The notes beneath the pieces were generated by a model that was not told the origin of the DNA, did no database searches, and worked only from the letters and a program-made list of their open reading frames with translations. A stretch of 64,000 nucleotides of DNA from an uncultured Chryseobacterium sp. (GTDB lineage: Bacteria; Bacteroidota; Bacteroidia; Flavobacteriales; Weeksellaceae), in NCBI GenBank assembly GCA_913778505.1, contig CAJYWD010000003.1:1-64000 (forward strand). Reading direction: 5' to 3'. The position numbers and the translations under genes are program-made. Each line of letters opens with the position of its first letter. Positions within the stretch are counted from its first letter, which is position 1. Below, one piece after another: positions 25,501-34,210 of this stretch.

Positions 25501-25701
25501 CTCCTCGAGCGGAACAATCACACTCTTCAGAATCACATCAGCATTGGCACCCTGGTAACTGGCACTCACCACTACTGTAGGCGGTGCAATGTCGGGATAT
25601 TGTGATATCGGCAGCGTCACGATGCCCAACACACCGAGAATCACGATGATAATGGAAATCACGGTGGACAGCACCGGACGTTCTATAAATTTTTTAAACA
25701 T
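22555..25701 (-). CDS. RND multidrug efflux pump, HAE1 family (AcrB-like)
   Basis: This 1048-residue inner-membrane proton/drug antiporter begins with MFKKFIERPVLSTVISIII and PISQYPDIAPPTVVVSASYQ, typical of AcrB/MexB. The proton-relay aspartates are at about 405-406 (GIVVDDAIVVVE), and the matching lysine is at about 937 (GLLAKNAILIVEFA). Twelve membrane helices and two large periplasmic loops fit the length. The membrane-fusion gene lies upstream and the channel gene downstream, so the pump is complete. Substrates are unknown, and no local TetR or AraC regulator is seen. Confidence 0.96.
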   Translation of the reverse strand: MFKKFIERPVLSTVISIIIVILGVLGIVTLPISQYPDIAPPTVVVSASYQGANADVILKSVIVPLEEQINGVEGMTYMTSSATNDGSGSVTIYFKQGVNPDIAAVNVQNRVSRATPLLPAEVTRAGVTTTKRQSSNVLIFSLYSENPAYDMTFLQNYTNINIVPQIKRVTGVGDVTVFGSKDYSIRIWLDPNKMASYGLVPADINTVLAEQNIEAAPGSLGDESNQAFRYTLKYKGRLTEIPEFDNIIIKATATGQILKLKDVARIELGAQDYTGSSFTDGHPSIGMAVAQTAGSNAQDVINQSIGVLDKAQASFPKGVKYVALVNANDFLDASIEKVIHTLFEAFILVFIVVFLFLQDWRSTMIPAISVPVAIVGTFFFLSIFGFTINLLTLFALILAVGIVVDDAIVVVEAVHTKLEQGEKSPLRASINAMDEISGAIISITLVMAAVFIPVSFISGSAGVFYKQFGLTLAISIILSAVNALTLSPALCAIFLKPHSEEHQKQNFLQRFFTNFNIIFDAMIKRYARGITFLLRKKWMAFAGLAIFAGLFVWLMNTTPKSFVPSEDMGGVFMDISLPIGSNENRTKEVMQEVENIVKKEPEVLHIFKVSGRGMISGSGSNNGMLIVKLKDWKDRKEKGEDLQSFVAKMYQKTAGIKDAKMTFFGRPTLQGFGNAAGFEMQIQDQKGGSIADLTKVTNDFINKMNEQPDIQRAFTSFNPNYPQYMIDIDIPAAKAAGFSVSDILGTMQGYYGGVYSSNINLFGKQYRVIYQAPYEDRENLESFNMVQIRNSNGEMAPLSRFITAKRVYGPQSIGRFNLFTAISLNGTPNPGYSSGDAINTVERVAKETLPQGYGYEFSGITREEVTAGSQTVYIFILCCVFVYFLLAAQYESYLLPFAVMLSLPVGLAGVMMFSAWIGGSNNIYTQISLIMLIGLLAKNAILIVEFALDARKKGYTIAHAAISGAKQRLRPILMTSFAFIFGLIPLAISTGAGAVGNQSIGIGAIGGMLFGTVFGVFFIPILFAVFMYLQEKVSGKKALEKYDGQLSE

Positions 25702-25798
25702 ATTTTTTTGAACTTTAAGTAAAAAACAGAAGATAAAACACTTTCCGAATAGGAGTTTTCAAATTCTCAATTTTACATTAATAAAATAATTGGAAAGA

Positions 25799-26947
25799 CT
25801 ACTTTCTGGCAATGGCATTTTGCAGAGTTGTTTCCTTAGGAACCACCTGCGTGTCGTCTTTCAGAAGACCAATGCCTTCTACAACCACCTTGTCACCAGG
25901 CTTCAGACCAGATGTTACGGCATAAGTCAAGCCGTCCGGCAGTTCTTCCACTTTTACCTCGGTGGACTTCACCTTGTTATCTTTGCCGATGACATAGACC
26001 AGAACTTTGCCCTGCATCTCATAACTCGCTGCCTGAGGAATGACAATGACATCCTCCAGATTATCAGGAAGCTGAACTGTGGCGCTGTAACCACTTCGGA
26101 TAAGGCCATTCGGGTTGGGAAATGTGGCACGCATGGAGAACGATCCTGTGCCTGGATCTACGAGACCACTGATAGATTCTATCTTTCCTTTTTCACTGTA
26201 TTTGCTGCCATCAGAAAGAATCAGGTCTACCAATGGTGCATTTTTGATTTTTTCCTGAATCGTAGCTCCTTTGGCATGCTTGAAAAAATCCAGCTGTTGC
26301 TTTTCGTTAATGGAAAAATAGGCGTAAACCTTTGAAACATTGGAAACGGTGGTCAGCGGCTGAGATGTAGTGCTGCTGATGTAACTTCCCGTTTTAAAAG
26401 GCAATGTTCCTACTACGCCACTCACGGGACTGTATAATCTGGTATAGCCTTGGTTAACTTTTGCGTTGGTAAGCTGCGCTTCAGTTTCTGCCAAAGCTGC
26501 TTTTGCAGACTTCAAGGCGAGTTCTGCGGCTTGCAGTTCGTATGCTGAGATAATTTTTTTATCAACAAGAGGTTTGGTTTTATTCACCTGCATTTGCGCT
26601 GTTGCCACTTGTGCCCTGGCACTGTTGACCGTTGCCTGAGCAGCTAGAACAGACTGCTCATATTGTGGATTTCTGATAAGAAACAGAAGCTGGCCTTTAC
26701 TGACCTGGCTACCTTCATCCACATATATTTTGTCAACAAAACCGTCGATTTTTGGGCGGATCTCTACATTTTCTATTCCTTCCAGTCTGGCGGGATACTG
26801 TGACAGATTCTCAGCAGGGCCTGTTTTTGCAACGATATACTGATACGGCTGCGGCGGTAGTTCTTTTTTGTCATCCTTTTTTTCGGACTTCGAACATGAA
26901 GTCAAAAGACTTAAAATAACAAAAAAGCTAAGCGCGATATTCCTCAT
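25799..26947 (-). CDS. RND efflux membrane-fusion (periplasmic adaptor) lipoprotein
   Basis: This 382-residue adaptor links the inner-membrane pump to the outer-membrane channel. The lipobox is LTSC (Cys18). The two halves of the lipoyl domain, FVDKIYVDEGSQVSKGQLLF and YSPVSGVVGTLPFKTGSYIS, flank an alpha-helical hairpin (about 95-160). Beta-barrel and membrane-proximal domains follow. It is first in the operon, so the promoter should lie in the 280 bases between it and the divergent SGNH gene. Confidence 0.95.
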   Translation of the reverse strand: MRNIALSFFVILSLLTSCSKSEKKDDKKELPPQPYQYIVAKTGPAENLSQYPARLEGIENVEIRPKIDGFVDKIYVDEGSQVSKGQLLFLIRNPQYEQSVLAAQATVNSARAQVATAQMQVNKTKPLVDKKIISAYELQAAELALKSAKAALAETEAQLTNAKVNQGYTRLYSPVSGVVGTLPFKTGSYISSTTSQPLTTVSNVSKVYAYFSINEKQQLDFFKHAKGATIQEKIKNAPLVDLILSDGSKYSEKGKIESISGLVDPGTGSFSMRATFPNPNGLIRSGYSATVQLPDNLEDVIVIPQAASYEMQGKVLVYVIGKDNKVKSTEVKVEELPDGLTYAVTSGLKPGDKVVVEGIGLLKDDTQVVPKETTLQNAIARK

Positions 26948-27228
26948 AAATACTATTTTTTAGATATGTTTTCAAACAAACGTTCAAATTTATTGATTAA
27001 TTATGCATTTCACAAAATGTACCAATTAATAAAATTAATCAAATATAGTTAACAAAAACTATGATTACTGAAAGTCAGCATTTTATAAAGATGTTTTAAA
27101 GAATATTTAACAGTAATTTATCAAACATTTGTTTAAAACAATATCTGATTTAAAATCGTTATCAGTATTATCTTGATTGTTTTTTTGGTAAATTTACGAC
27201 TATCAAATGTTAAACTTTAGTATCAAGC

Positions 27229-28068
27229 ATGAAATACGCATTACTGATTTTGACAACGTTAGTCGGAATAACTTTGTGTGCTCAGGAAACTCATAAGATT
27301 AATGAAAAACATGTTCTATTCATCGGGAATAGCCTGACATATTTTAACAGCATGCCGCAAATGCTTCAGAAAATGCTTGATGAAACTCATCCTGAGATCA
27401 GGATCGATCAAAGTACCTTTCCCGGAATGTCTCTGAATGGACATTTGTCAGAAATCATTACTTCCAGCACAGAAAATGAAATCAATACCAGAAAGAAAAA
27501 TGATGATGAACAGACCGAAACGGAAAAAAAGCTTTTAGAAAGAAAATGGGATATTATTGTTCTTCAAACAGGCACAGTAGGTGTTTTGATACCTGAGAAT
27601 CGTGAGTTTAAAATCAAAAGAGCCATCTCTGACATCAAAAATATAGTTACTAATCCTGAATGTCAGTTCATAGTTTTCAACACGTGGCCTTCCAAAGACA
27701 GCTATCCTAAAAAATATTGTTATCCCGGCTCAATGATTGATAAAACGTTGCAAAATCCTGAATACTGCTCCCCTCTTATGGAAAACCTGAGGCAAGAAGT
27801 CACTGCTATTAATAATTCATACAAAATACTTGCGAAAGAAAATAAACTGATCCAATCTGATAATGGAACAAAATTCTTTGAAGTTATAACAAAATATCCT
27901 GAGATTGAACTTTACGATGATGACACTCATCCTAGTCAATACGGTTCATTTCTTAATGCCTGTATTTTCTACAAAATGCTGACAGGTAAAGAAGCGTCTG
28001 AACTTATCTATATTGGAAGTGTAGCAGCAGATCAAGCGAAAATACTGAAATCTGTTGCCGACGAATAG
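27229..28068 (+). CDS. Secreted SGNH-type hydrolase (DUF4886-like)
   Basis: This 279-residue protein has a signal peptide (MKYALLILTTLVGITLCAQ). The block I motif is FIGNSLT, with the likely nucleophile Ser35. Block V is DDDTHPSQYG near 229-238, with the catalytic Asp and His. A long charged insert (about 75-100) separates blocks I and III. The fold predicts an esterase or acetyl-hydrolase acting in the envelope, but the substrate is unknown. It is divergent from the efflux operon and convergent with the next methyltransferase gene. Confidence 0.82.
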   Translation: MKYALLILTTLVGITLCAQETHKINEKHVLFIGNSLTYFNSMPQMLQKMLDETHPEIRIDQSTFPGMSLNGHLSEIITSSTENEINTRKKNDDEQTETEKKLLERKWDIIVLQTGTVGVLIPENREFKIKRAISDIKNIVTNPECQFIVFNTWPSKDSYPKKYCYPGSMIDKTLQNPEYCSPLMENLRQEVTAINNSYKILAKENKLIQSDNGTKFFEVITKYPEIELYDDDTHPSQYGSFLNACIFYKMLTGKEASELIYIGSVAADQAKILKSVADE

Positions 28069-28080
28069 CGGCGTAGCAAT

Positions 28081-28848
28081 CTATTTTTTTCTGACAACAG
28101 GAAGAATTTCATTTTTATTCAAACCAAATCTTTTGATATCCGCTTCAGAGAATTTTTGAGAATAAAAATTGATGTCAGCCTCAAAACCGGCACTTCTCAG
28201 ACGGTCAAAATAATCCATTCCATACCAGCGGACGTGATCGTATTGTCCAAAATGTTTCTGACGTTCTTTCGGATCTGTAATGGTGAAATCTTCGTAAGTT
28301 TCTTGCAGTGAATTTTTCATCGGAACCTGCACAATTCCCCAGCCTCCGGGCTTCATCACGCGATAAAGTTCGGACATTGCTTTTCCATCATCCACGATAT
28401 GTTCCAGAACGTGGTTGCAGATGATGACATCAAAACTGTTATCCTCAAAAGGCAAATCCAGAATATCGGCTTTTACGTCCACAATCGGCGAAAACAAGTC
28501 GGCAGAAGTATAGTCCAGATTCTTCATTTTCTTGAATTTCCTGAGAAATTCCTGCTCTGGCGCAATATGAAGAACTTTTAACTGGTCTTTAAAAAAATGG
28601 GTTTCGTTCTGAAGATACAGCCACATCTGGCGGTGTCGTTCTAACGATAAAGTTCCGGGTGATAAAGCGTTCGCACGCTGTTTTCCATAGCCATATGGCA
28701 GAAATTTGCGATAAGATTTTCCGTCAATGGGATCTGTGAAATTATTGCCTTTGAAAAAAAGGACAATCAACGGACGCAGGAGAATGCTCAGGTTAATAAG
28801 CATTGGTCTGGGGATTTTATTGAGCAGAAATTTTGTAAATTTTTTCAA
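28081..28848 (-). CDS. Class I SAM-dependent methyltransferase (type 11-like)
   Basis: This 255-residue protein carries a methyltransferase-11 core. Segments are VLHIAPEQEFLRKFKK in place of the usual GxGxG loop (about 92-107), DVKADILDLPFEDNSFDVII (about 125-144), and CNHVLEHIVDDGKAMSELYR with MKPGGWGIVQVP. The atypical first loop (HIAPE) is a subfamily feature. The N-terminus has a hydrophobic stretch (LINLSILLRPLIVLFF) that may touch the membrane. The substrate is unknown. Confidence 0.85.
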   Translation of the reverse strand: MKKFTKFLLNKIPRPMLINLSILLRPLIVLFFKGNNFTDPIDGKSYRKFLPYGYGKQRANALSPGTLSLERHRQMWLYLQNETHFFKDQLKVLHIAPEQEFLRKFKKMKNLDYTSADLFSPIVDVKADILDLPFEDNSFDVIICNHVLEHIVDDGKAMSELYRVMKPGGWGIVQVPMKNSLQETYEDFTITDPKERQKHFGQYDHVRWYGMDYFDRLRSAGFEADINFYSQKFSEADIKRFGLNKNEILPVVRKK

Positions 28849-28908
28849 TTTGTATTTTTAAATGAAGCTGCGACTTTGTAAATGTTGATAGAAAAATATT
28901 TTATAAAG

Positions 28909-28986
28909 AGGTGCGAAGCACCAGCACATTGGTAGGAATAAAAGCAACCCTCACAAAGAAAGGTGCGAAGCACCGATATGTCGGTA
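28909..28986 (+). repeat. Two REP-type hairpins with GGTA tails
   Basis: AGGTGCGAAGCACC occurs at 28909-28922 and 28961-28974. Each is followed, exactly 8 bases later, by GGTA (28931-28934 and 28983-28986). The hairpin plus fixed-distance tetranucleotide resembles the REP units recognised by Y1 transposases (GTAG plus hairpin in enterobacteria). Confidence 0.7.
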
Positions 28987-29020
28987 AAATCTCCATTAAA
29001 AACACGACTTTTTGCTAAAA

Positions 29021-29491
29021 TCACTTCAACTCATTAAAAATATATTCTTCATTAAATTCGACTTCAAATTTATTTAAAAAATCGAAATATTCTTGTTTAA
29101 ATGATTTTTTTTGATGATGAATTTCTTGATTTTTGATATAATTTATGACATCTGCGACTTGAGATTTACCATAAGAAAATGCGCCGTAACCTTTTTGCCA
29201 TTCATATCTTACATTACAGAATCTCTTTTCGTTGATCCATTTCGATGAATTGCTTTTGATTTGATTGACCAATTCCGAAAGTGCCTGGTTTGGTCTCAAA
29301 CCAATCAAGATATGAATATGGTCAGACATTCCATTGATGGACAATAACTTGTGATTATAATGTTGAATGATGCCTGTTATATATTTCTAAAGTTCATTCT
29401 TCCAATGATCTTGAATCAAAGCTTCTGTGAATTTCACTGCAAAAATCAATTGGATATGAATTTGAGTATAGGTTGCATTGGAATCAGCCAT
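29021..29491 (-). pseudogene. IS200-like Y1 transposase gene with an amber codon
   Basis: The full frame runs from ATG at 29491 to the stop at 29021 (157 codons). It reads MADSNATYTQIHIQLIFAVK and on to the HUH motif in SDHIHILIGLRPN. Codon 35 is TAG (29387-29389) where the family normally has tyrosine (ELYKYITGI). One base change therefore explains the break. Downstream segments are all family-like: KSNSSKWINEKRF, YEWQKGYGAFSYGKSQ and INYIKNQEIHHQKKSF, the last with the expected region after the catalytic tyrosine. Restart at an internal ATG (29344) would lose the N-terminal strand. REP hairpins flank it on both sides. Confidence 0.85.
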
Positions 29492-29532
29492 AAGATTAAT
29501 AATTTTCTTAAAGCTAATAAATTTTGTTGAAT

Positions 29533-29558
29533 TACCAATATTTCGGTGCTTCGCACCT
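29533..29558 (-). repeat. Third copy of the GGTGC REP hairpin, inverted
   Basis: On the minus strand AGGTGCGAAGCACC (29558-29545) is followed 8 bases later by GGTA (29536-29533). This is the same layout as the two plus-strand copies at 28909 and 28961, on the other side of the IS200-like pseudogene. Confidence 0.7.
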
Positions 29559-29585
29559 TCTTACTTAATTACAAATATTTCTTTT

Positions 29586-29612
29586 CTACCTATATGTAGC
29601 GACTTAGTCGCT
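29586..29612 (-). repeat. REP hairpin of a different sequence with the same GGTAG tail
   Basis: On the minus strand AGCGAC-TAA-GTCGCT (29612-29598) is followed 7 bases later by GGTAG (29590-29586). The palindrome differs from the GGTGC family, but the tail and spacing are nearly the same. Confidence 0.6.
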
Positions 29613-29679
29613 CAAATATTTCGCTCAATTAAATTCTACCAACATTTCACCACTTCATCGCTTCACAAAAATCCAACAA

Positions 29680-30489
29680 TTAAAACTCGACTTGAAAAGC
29701 TTTTTCCTCGTCCGATTGAATGCCTAACGCATCGTAAATATAATCGTAAGTAGAAAGCAAAACCGGTTTTCCATTATAAACACAAACATCGTGTTCGAAA
29801 TGCGCAGAAGGCCGGTTGTCCAAAGTTGTCACCGTCCAGCCATCGTTGTGGAATTTTACTTTTTCCGTTCCAAGGTTGATCATCGGCTCGATAGCAAGAC
29901 AAATACCGTCTTTCAGGACTTTTCCGCTTCCGGGTTTTCCATAATTGGGAACTTGTGGATCTTCGTGCATCTGTCTTCCTACACCGTGACCCACCAATTC
30001 TCGAACCACACCATAACCTTCCTTCTCACAATGTTTTTGGATGGCATTGGAAATATCGCCAACACGTTTACCTCGCACACATTGCTCGATGCCTTTGTAT
30101 AAAGATTCTTTAGTAACTTTCAATAATTTTTTGATCTCGTTCGACACTTCGCCCACTTCAAACGTATAAGCGTGGTCGCCAACAAATCCGTTCCAGAAAA
30201 CGCCACAATCTACAGAAAGAATTGTCCCTTCTTCAATTGGAATTGCATTGGGAATCCCGTGCACAACTTGCTCATTGGGAGAAACACAAAGTGATGCCGG
30301 AAATCCACCATAGCCCAGAAACGCCGGTTCAGCACCGTGGTCTTTGATAAAATCGTAAGCCAATTTATCCAGATTAAGCGTCGTAACGCCTGGCCTGATT
30401 TCCTTCGCCAGCATTCCCAAAGTCCGGGATACCAATCTTGCACTTTGCCTCATCAGACGAAGCTCGTCTATATTTTTGAGTTGAATCAT
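29680..30489 (-). CDS. map: Type I methionine aminopeptidase
   Basis: This 269-residue cytosolic metalloenzyme removes initiator methionine. The five metal ligands are visible: Asp in SVDCGVFWNG, Asp in VGDHAYTF, His in LVGHGVGRQMHEDP, Glu in LAIEPM and Glu in AHFEHDV. The substrate-binding histidine lies in EQVVHGIP. The length fits type I enzymes without extensions. No ribosomal-protein operon is adjacent, unlike in many bacteria. Confidence 0.96.
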   Translation of the reverse strand: MIQLKNIDELRLMRQSARLVSRTLGMLAKEIRPGVTTLNLDKLAYDFIKDHGAEPAFLGYGGFPASLCVSPNEQVVHGIPNAIPIEEGTILSVDCGVFWNGFVGDHAYTFEVGEVSNEIKKLLKVTKESLYKGIEQCVRGKRVGDISNAIQKHCEKEGYGVVRELVGHGVGRQMHEDPQVPNYGKPGSGKVLKDGICLAIEPMINLGTEKVKFHNDGWTVTTLDNRPSAHFEHDVCVYNGKPVLLSTYDYIYDALGIQSDEEKAFQVEF

Positions 30490-30522
30490 TATTTTATTTT
30501 AGATATTTAGAGAATAGACAGA

Positions 30523-30568
30523 TAGATGATAGACTTTGTAGGTCTATTTTCTATTCGTCTATCATCTA
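30523..30568. repeat. Hairpin between map and the HAD-protein gene
   Basis: TAGATGATAGAC (30523-30534) is complementary to GTCTATCATCTA (30557-30568). There is no long T-run. It is a simple-sequence-like inverted repeat that could act as a weak terminator for the leftward HAD gene. Confidence 0.45.
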
Positions 30569-30580
30569 TTGTCTTTTATT

Positions 30581-31015
30581 TTACCAGAATAATCCTCTTT
30601 TCTTTTCTTTTTTCATTTTGGAGTAAGCGTGCACTTCTCCGCCGGCAACCTGGAACTCTATTCTTTCATTGATAATCTGATAAATTTCTCCCCAGCCAGG
30701 AAAGCCACCGAGGTTTCTGTCATCAATAAAAAGGTCTGCATCTATTTTTCTGGATTGTGTTTCGGAATCGAAAACTTCGCCTTCAAAACTAGAATTGACG
30801 GCATAAAATTCCAATCCGTTTTTTCTGCAAAATTCTACAGCGTCTTCCAGCGACTTACCGTGACGGTAAGTCCAGAGAATCAATCTATAGCCTTCGCCCT
30901 GTAACTTTTTCAAGGTTTCAAAAGCAAATGTTTTTGCTTTCCCGATTCCCGGATATGCATCATCTACAATGGTTCCGTCAAAATCGATTGCTAGTTTTTT
31001 GTTGCTTTTTATCAT
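30581..31015 (-). CDS. Small HAD-superfamily protein (BT0820-like)
   Basis: This 144-residue cytosolic protein has HAD motif I as AIDFDGTIV (about 9-17). A motif II-like ILWTYRHGKSLEDAVEFC (about 46-63) and motif IV as LFIDDRNLGG (about 95-104) follow. It lacks a cap domain, like other short Bacteroidota HAD proteins of the BT0820 type. Both aspartates of motif I are present, so phosphatase activity is possible. The substrate is unknown. Confidence 0.82.
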   Translation of the reverse strand: MIKSNKKLAIDFDGTIVDDAYPGIGKAKTFAFETLKKLQGEGYRLILWTYRHGKSLEDAVEFCRKNGLEFYAVNSSFEGEVFDSETQSRKIDADLFIDDRNLGGFPGWGEIYQIINERIEFQVAGGEVHAYSKMKKEKKRGLFW

Positions 31016-31124
31016 TTAATTTTTAAATAAAACGTTAAAACGTACAAATATACGAAATAATAAAAACCGGTTTTGAGATTATTTACAACAAAAAAGTGCA
31101 CCTTTTGGCACACTTGATATTAAT

Positions 31125-32105
31125 TTAGCTTTTTACCCATTTGAAACTGTATGGCAGTTCCGGAGTGGCAATTCTGTCGGAAATTCTCTGCAATCTGTCC
31201 GGCAATCTCATCAGATAATCTCTGGCACGCTCCGCTTTGTCATTCAGGTTTTTGATGCCTTCAATTTTCCATTCGTCCAGAAGGTCTTTCAGGATGTTGA
31301 TATAATCCTGTCCGGTGTAAACCATCGCTCGCTGTGCCGCATCGGAAAAATGTTCCCACAGTTCGCCGGCTTTCTGCCCGGATTCTCTCAGAAGGTGCGC
31401 CGGCATTACAATTTTCCTTCGCATCATATCCTCGAAAGCGAGCATCATTCCGCTGGCATCCATTTCGAAGATTCTGGCGGAGAAATCTTTGTAAGCTTTG
31501 GCGTGTCTGGCCTCATCCGCCGCAATCACACCGCACATCTGAGCCAGTTTTTTATTCCCGGATTGCTTGGCCAACGTTCCTACTCTTCTGTGAGAAATAT
31601 TGGTCGCAGTTTCCTGAAAACTGGTGTAAACGAAATTTTTATAAGGATCGGAGCTTGTTCCGATGTCGAAGCCGTCATTAATTAAATGGTGCGTGGTGAT
31701 TTCCATTTCGCGCATATTGACGCGGCCACACAAGTAAAGATATTTCCCCAGGAGGTCGCCATGGCGGTTTTCCTCTGCGGTCCAGGCTCTCACCCACTGC
31801 GTCCAGCCTACACGGTTTTCCTGATCCACACCGTCCAATCCCATTAACCAGGATTCGTACGTTGGCAAGGCTTCTTCTGTGATACAGTCACCAATCAAGG
31901 TTACAAAAAGGTCGTAGGGCATCTCTCTGGCAAACGTCTGTAGTTCCTCAATCTCATCTTTGAAATTCTCACTGGAACTATCCGGAAGGAAGTCCGACGG
32001 CTGCCAAATTTTTTCGATTGGCGTAAGATACGAACTGATAAACTCGTTCATATTCTGCTCCAATGTTTTCATCACTTCTAACTGTAACTCTTTTTCGTGC
32101 ATCAA
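31125..32105 (-). CDS. Acyl-ACP desaturase (ferritin-like di-iron)
   Basis: This 326-residue soluble enzyme introduces a double bond into acyl-ACP. The di-iron ligands are visible in two EExxH-type motifs, EENRH (111-115) and DEARH (197-201), plus Glu165 in SFQETATN and an upstream Glu in CITEEALP. The length matches bacterial and plant stearoyl-ACP desaturases. A second in-frame Met at residue 2 is an equally plausible start. In this setting it would set membrane fluidity. It is transcribed alone. Confidence 0.93.
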   Translation of the reverse strand: MMHEKELQLEVMKTLEQNMNEFISSYLTPIEKIWQPSDFLPDSSSENFKDEIEELQTFAREMPYDLFVTLIGDCITEEALPTYESWLMGLDGVDQENRVGWTQWVRAWTAEENRHGDLLGKYLYLCGRVNMREMEITTHHLINDGFDIGTSSDPYKNFVYTSFQETATNISHRRVGTLAKQSGNKKLAQMCGVIAADEARHAKAYKDFSARIFEMDASGMMLAFEDMMRRKIVMPAHLLRESGQKAGELWEHFSDAAQRAMVYTGQDYINILKDLLDEWKIEGIKNLNDKAERARDYLMRLPDRLQRISDRIATPELPYSFKWVKS

Positions 32106-32683
32106 CTGATAATAATTTAAAGTGCGTAAAGATACAACAAATTAAAATTATTCATTGCATAACATATTGAACTTTAACATAAAATAAGACTTTGCGCTGT
32201 ATATTTATGGATGACTTCAGGAAGAATACTTGTATTGGTTTTAAGCCGGAATACAAGATATGTAAACGTCAGTTTTGAATTGGTTAATTTCTACCATTTG
32301 CAAACTTCTGATGAGTTTCCAAAAGTTCTTTTTCACACGGATTTAAGATTTGGATTAATGTTTCTTTCTGGATTTCATGCAAAACTTCTGAGTTTTCCAA
32401 CATACACAAAACAACAATCTGCCAATCATAAAAAGTAATCAATTAATAAAAGAATTTACACTAAAAAATAAAAAGCCGGTCTAAAAAACCGACTTTCTTA
32501 TATACATTTGAATTTTAACCTTTTATTTTTTTTAAACACTCTGGTCACGAAAGATTAAACAGTAATTAATTTTAAATTTAATTAAGTTCAAATCTTTAGA
32601 TCTTTGAAATGTAGATGTTCTTAGGTGACTTTTAAAAACACTTACATGTTAAATAATTATTGATTATATTCTAAACAAGTTTT
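32106..32683. other. Intergenic region without a convincing gene
   Basis: About 580 AT-rich bases. A 75-codon open frame at 32211-32438 has no recognisable domain and is probably chance. An imperfect hairpin with AAAGCCGGT and ACCGACTTT arms near 32472-32498 (one mismatch) could be a weak terminator. Nothing else is clear. Confidence 0.5.
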
Positions 32684-34210
32684 TCAGTTTGCAAGCACAT
32701 TTCCGGTCATTTCTTCCGGCGCTTCCACACCCATCACTTTTAAAATGGTTGGGGCAACATCGCCTAATTTTCCAGGTGTCAGAGTCCAAGTGTGGTCTTT
32801 ATCCATTACAATGAACGGAACCAGGTTGGTAGAATGCTGCGTGTTCGGGCTTCCGTCCGGGTTCACCATCACATCGGAGTTGCCATGGTCTGCCAGAATA
32901 AAAACCGCATAACCGTGCTCATAAGCCGTCGTTGCTACTTTCTGAATGCACTCGTCCACCACTTCTGCTGCTTTTACCGCTGCCGAGAAAACGCCGGTGT
33001 GTCCCACCATATCCGTATTGGCAAAGTTAAGACAAATGAAATCCGCAGATTCTTTTTCCAATTCCGGAACAATGGTATTGGTGATGTCATAAGCGGACAT
33101 TTCCGGTTTTAGATCATAAGTTGCCACATCTTTCGGACTTGGGCAAAGCAAACGTCTTTCCTGTACGAATTCTGCTTCGCGTCCTCCTGAGAAAAAGAAA
33201 GTTACGTGCGGGTATTTTTCCGTCTCCGCAATTCTGATTTGAGATTTTCCGGCTTTTTCCAGAACTTCGCCCATGGTGTTCTGAAGCATATTTTCGTCAA
33301 AAACCACCTTCACATTCTGGAATGTTTTATCGTAGTTCGTCAAGGTGACATAATACAAGTCAAGCTTCTTCATGCCGTATTCCGGAAAATCCTTTTGAGA
33401 AAGCACTTCTGTAATCTCACGACCTCGGTCTGTACGGAAATTAAAACAAATCACGACATCGTGGTCCTCGATTTTCGCAATCGGGAAATGGTTCTGAACG
33501 CCCACAATCGGTTTGATGAACTCATCCGTCACATCCTCATTATAAGATTCCTGGATGCACTGTACAAAATCCTTGGTTTCTTTGCCCACACCATTGGCCA
33601 AAAGGTCATAAGCCAGCTTCACACGCTCCCAGCGTTTGTCACGGTCCATCGCATAATAACGACCGATGACCGATGCCAATTTTCCCGTTGTAGCTTTCAT
33701 GTGATTTAACAAATCCTCGATGAAACCTTTTCCGGATCTCGGGTCGCAGTCACGGCCGTCTGTGAAGGCGTGCACGTAAACTTTATCCGTAAATCCAAAC
33801 TCGTGAGCGGCCGTTAGAAGCCCTTTCAAATGGTTGATATGGGAATGCACACCACCGTCGGAAACCAGTCCGATGAAATGTACTTTTTTATTGTTGGCTT
33901 TGGCATATTCAAAAGCCTGCTGAATCACCGCTTCTTTGCCGAGACTTCCGTTTTCTACGGCCATATTAAGCTTCACCAAATTCTGATAAACCACTCTTCC
34001 GGCGCCCAGATTCATGTGACCAACTTCCGAGTTCCCCATTTGACCTGCGGGCAGTCCGACTGCCAGTCCGCTGGCTTCGAGTGTGGTGTTGGGAAACGTT
34101 TTCAGGGCATAGTCCATAAATGGCGTTTTGGCCTGAGCTATGGCGGAAACAGCGGGATTGGGCCCGATTCCCCAGCCATCCAATATAGCGAGAATTGCTT
34201 TCTTTGACAT
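32684..34210 (-). CDS. gpmI: 2,3-bisphosphoglycerate-independent phosphoglycerate mutase
   Basis: This 508-residue glycolytic enzyme interconverts 3- and 2-phosphoglycerate. The alkaline-phosphatase-like metal site begins with Asp11 (ILDGWG), and the phosphorylated serine is Ser61 in QMGNSEVGHMN. Further ligands lie in FADTDMVGHTG-type (here FANTDMVGHTG) and ILADHGNSD. The phosphotransferase domain with HAFTDGRDCDP is present. The length is normal. A TAAATTTG box lies 22 bases before the start on the minus strand. Confidence 0.97.
   Translation of the reverse strand: MSKKAILAILDGWGIGPNPAVSAIAQAKTPFMDYALKTFPNTTLEASGLAVGLPAGQMGNSEVGHMNLGAGRVVYQNLVKLNMAVENGSLGKEAVIQQAFEYAKANNKKVHFIGLVSDGGVHSHINHLKGLLTAAHEFGFTDKVYVHAFTDGRDCDPRSGKGFIEDLLNHMKATTGKLASVIGRYYAMDRDKRWERVKLAYDLLANGVGKETKDFVQCIQESYNEDVTDEFIKPIVGVQNHFPIAKIEDHDVVICFNFRTDRGREITEVLSQKDFPEYGMKKLDLYYVTLTNYDKTFQNVKVVFDENMLQNTMGEVLEKAGKSQIRIAETEKYPHVTFFFSGGREAEFVQERRLLCPSPKDVATYDLKPEMSAYDITNTIVPELEKESADFICLNFANTDMVGHTGVFSAAVKAAEVVDECIQKVATTAYEHGYAVFILADHGNSDVMVNPDGSPNTQHSTNLVPFIVMDKDHTWTLTPGKLGDVAPTILKVMGVEAPEEMTGNVLAN

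Noticed and set aside
32211-32438. 75-codon frame in the gap before gpmI
   Set aside because: No domain, no signal peptide, weak start context, and no neighbour coupling; probably chance in AT-rich DNA.
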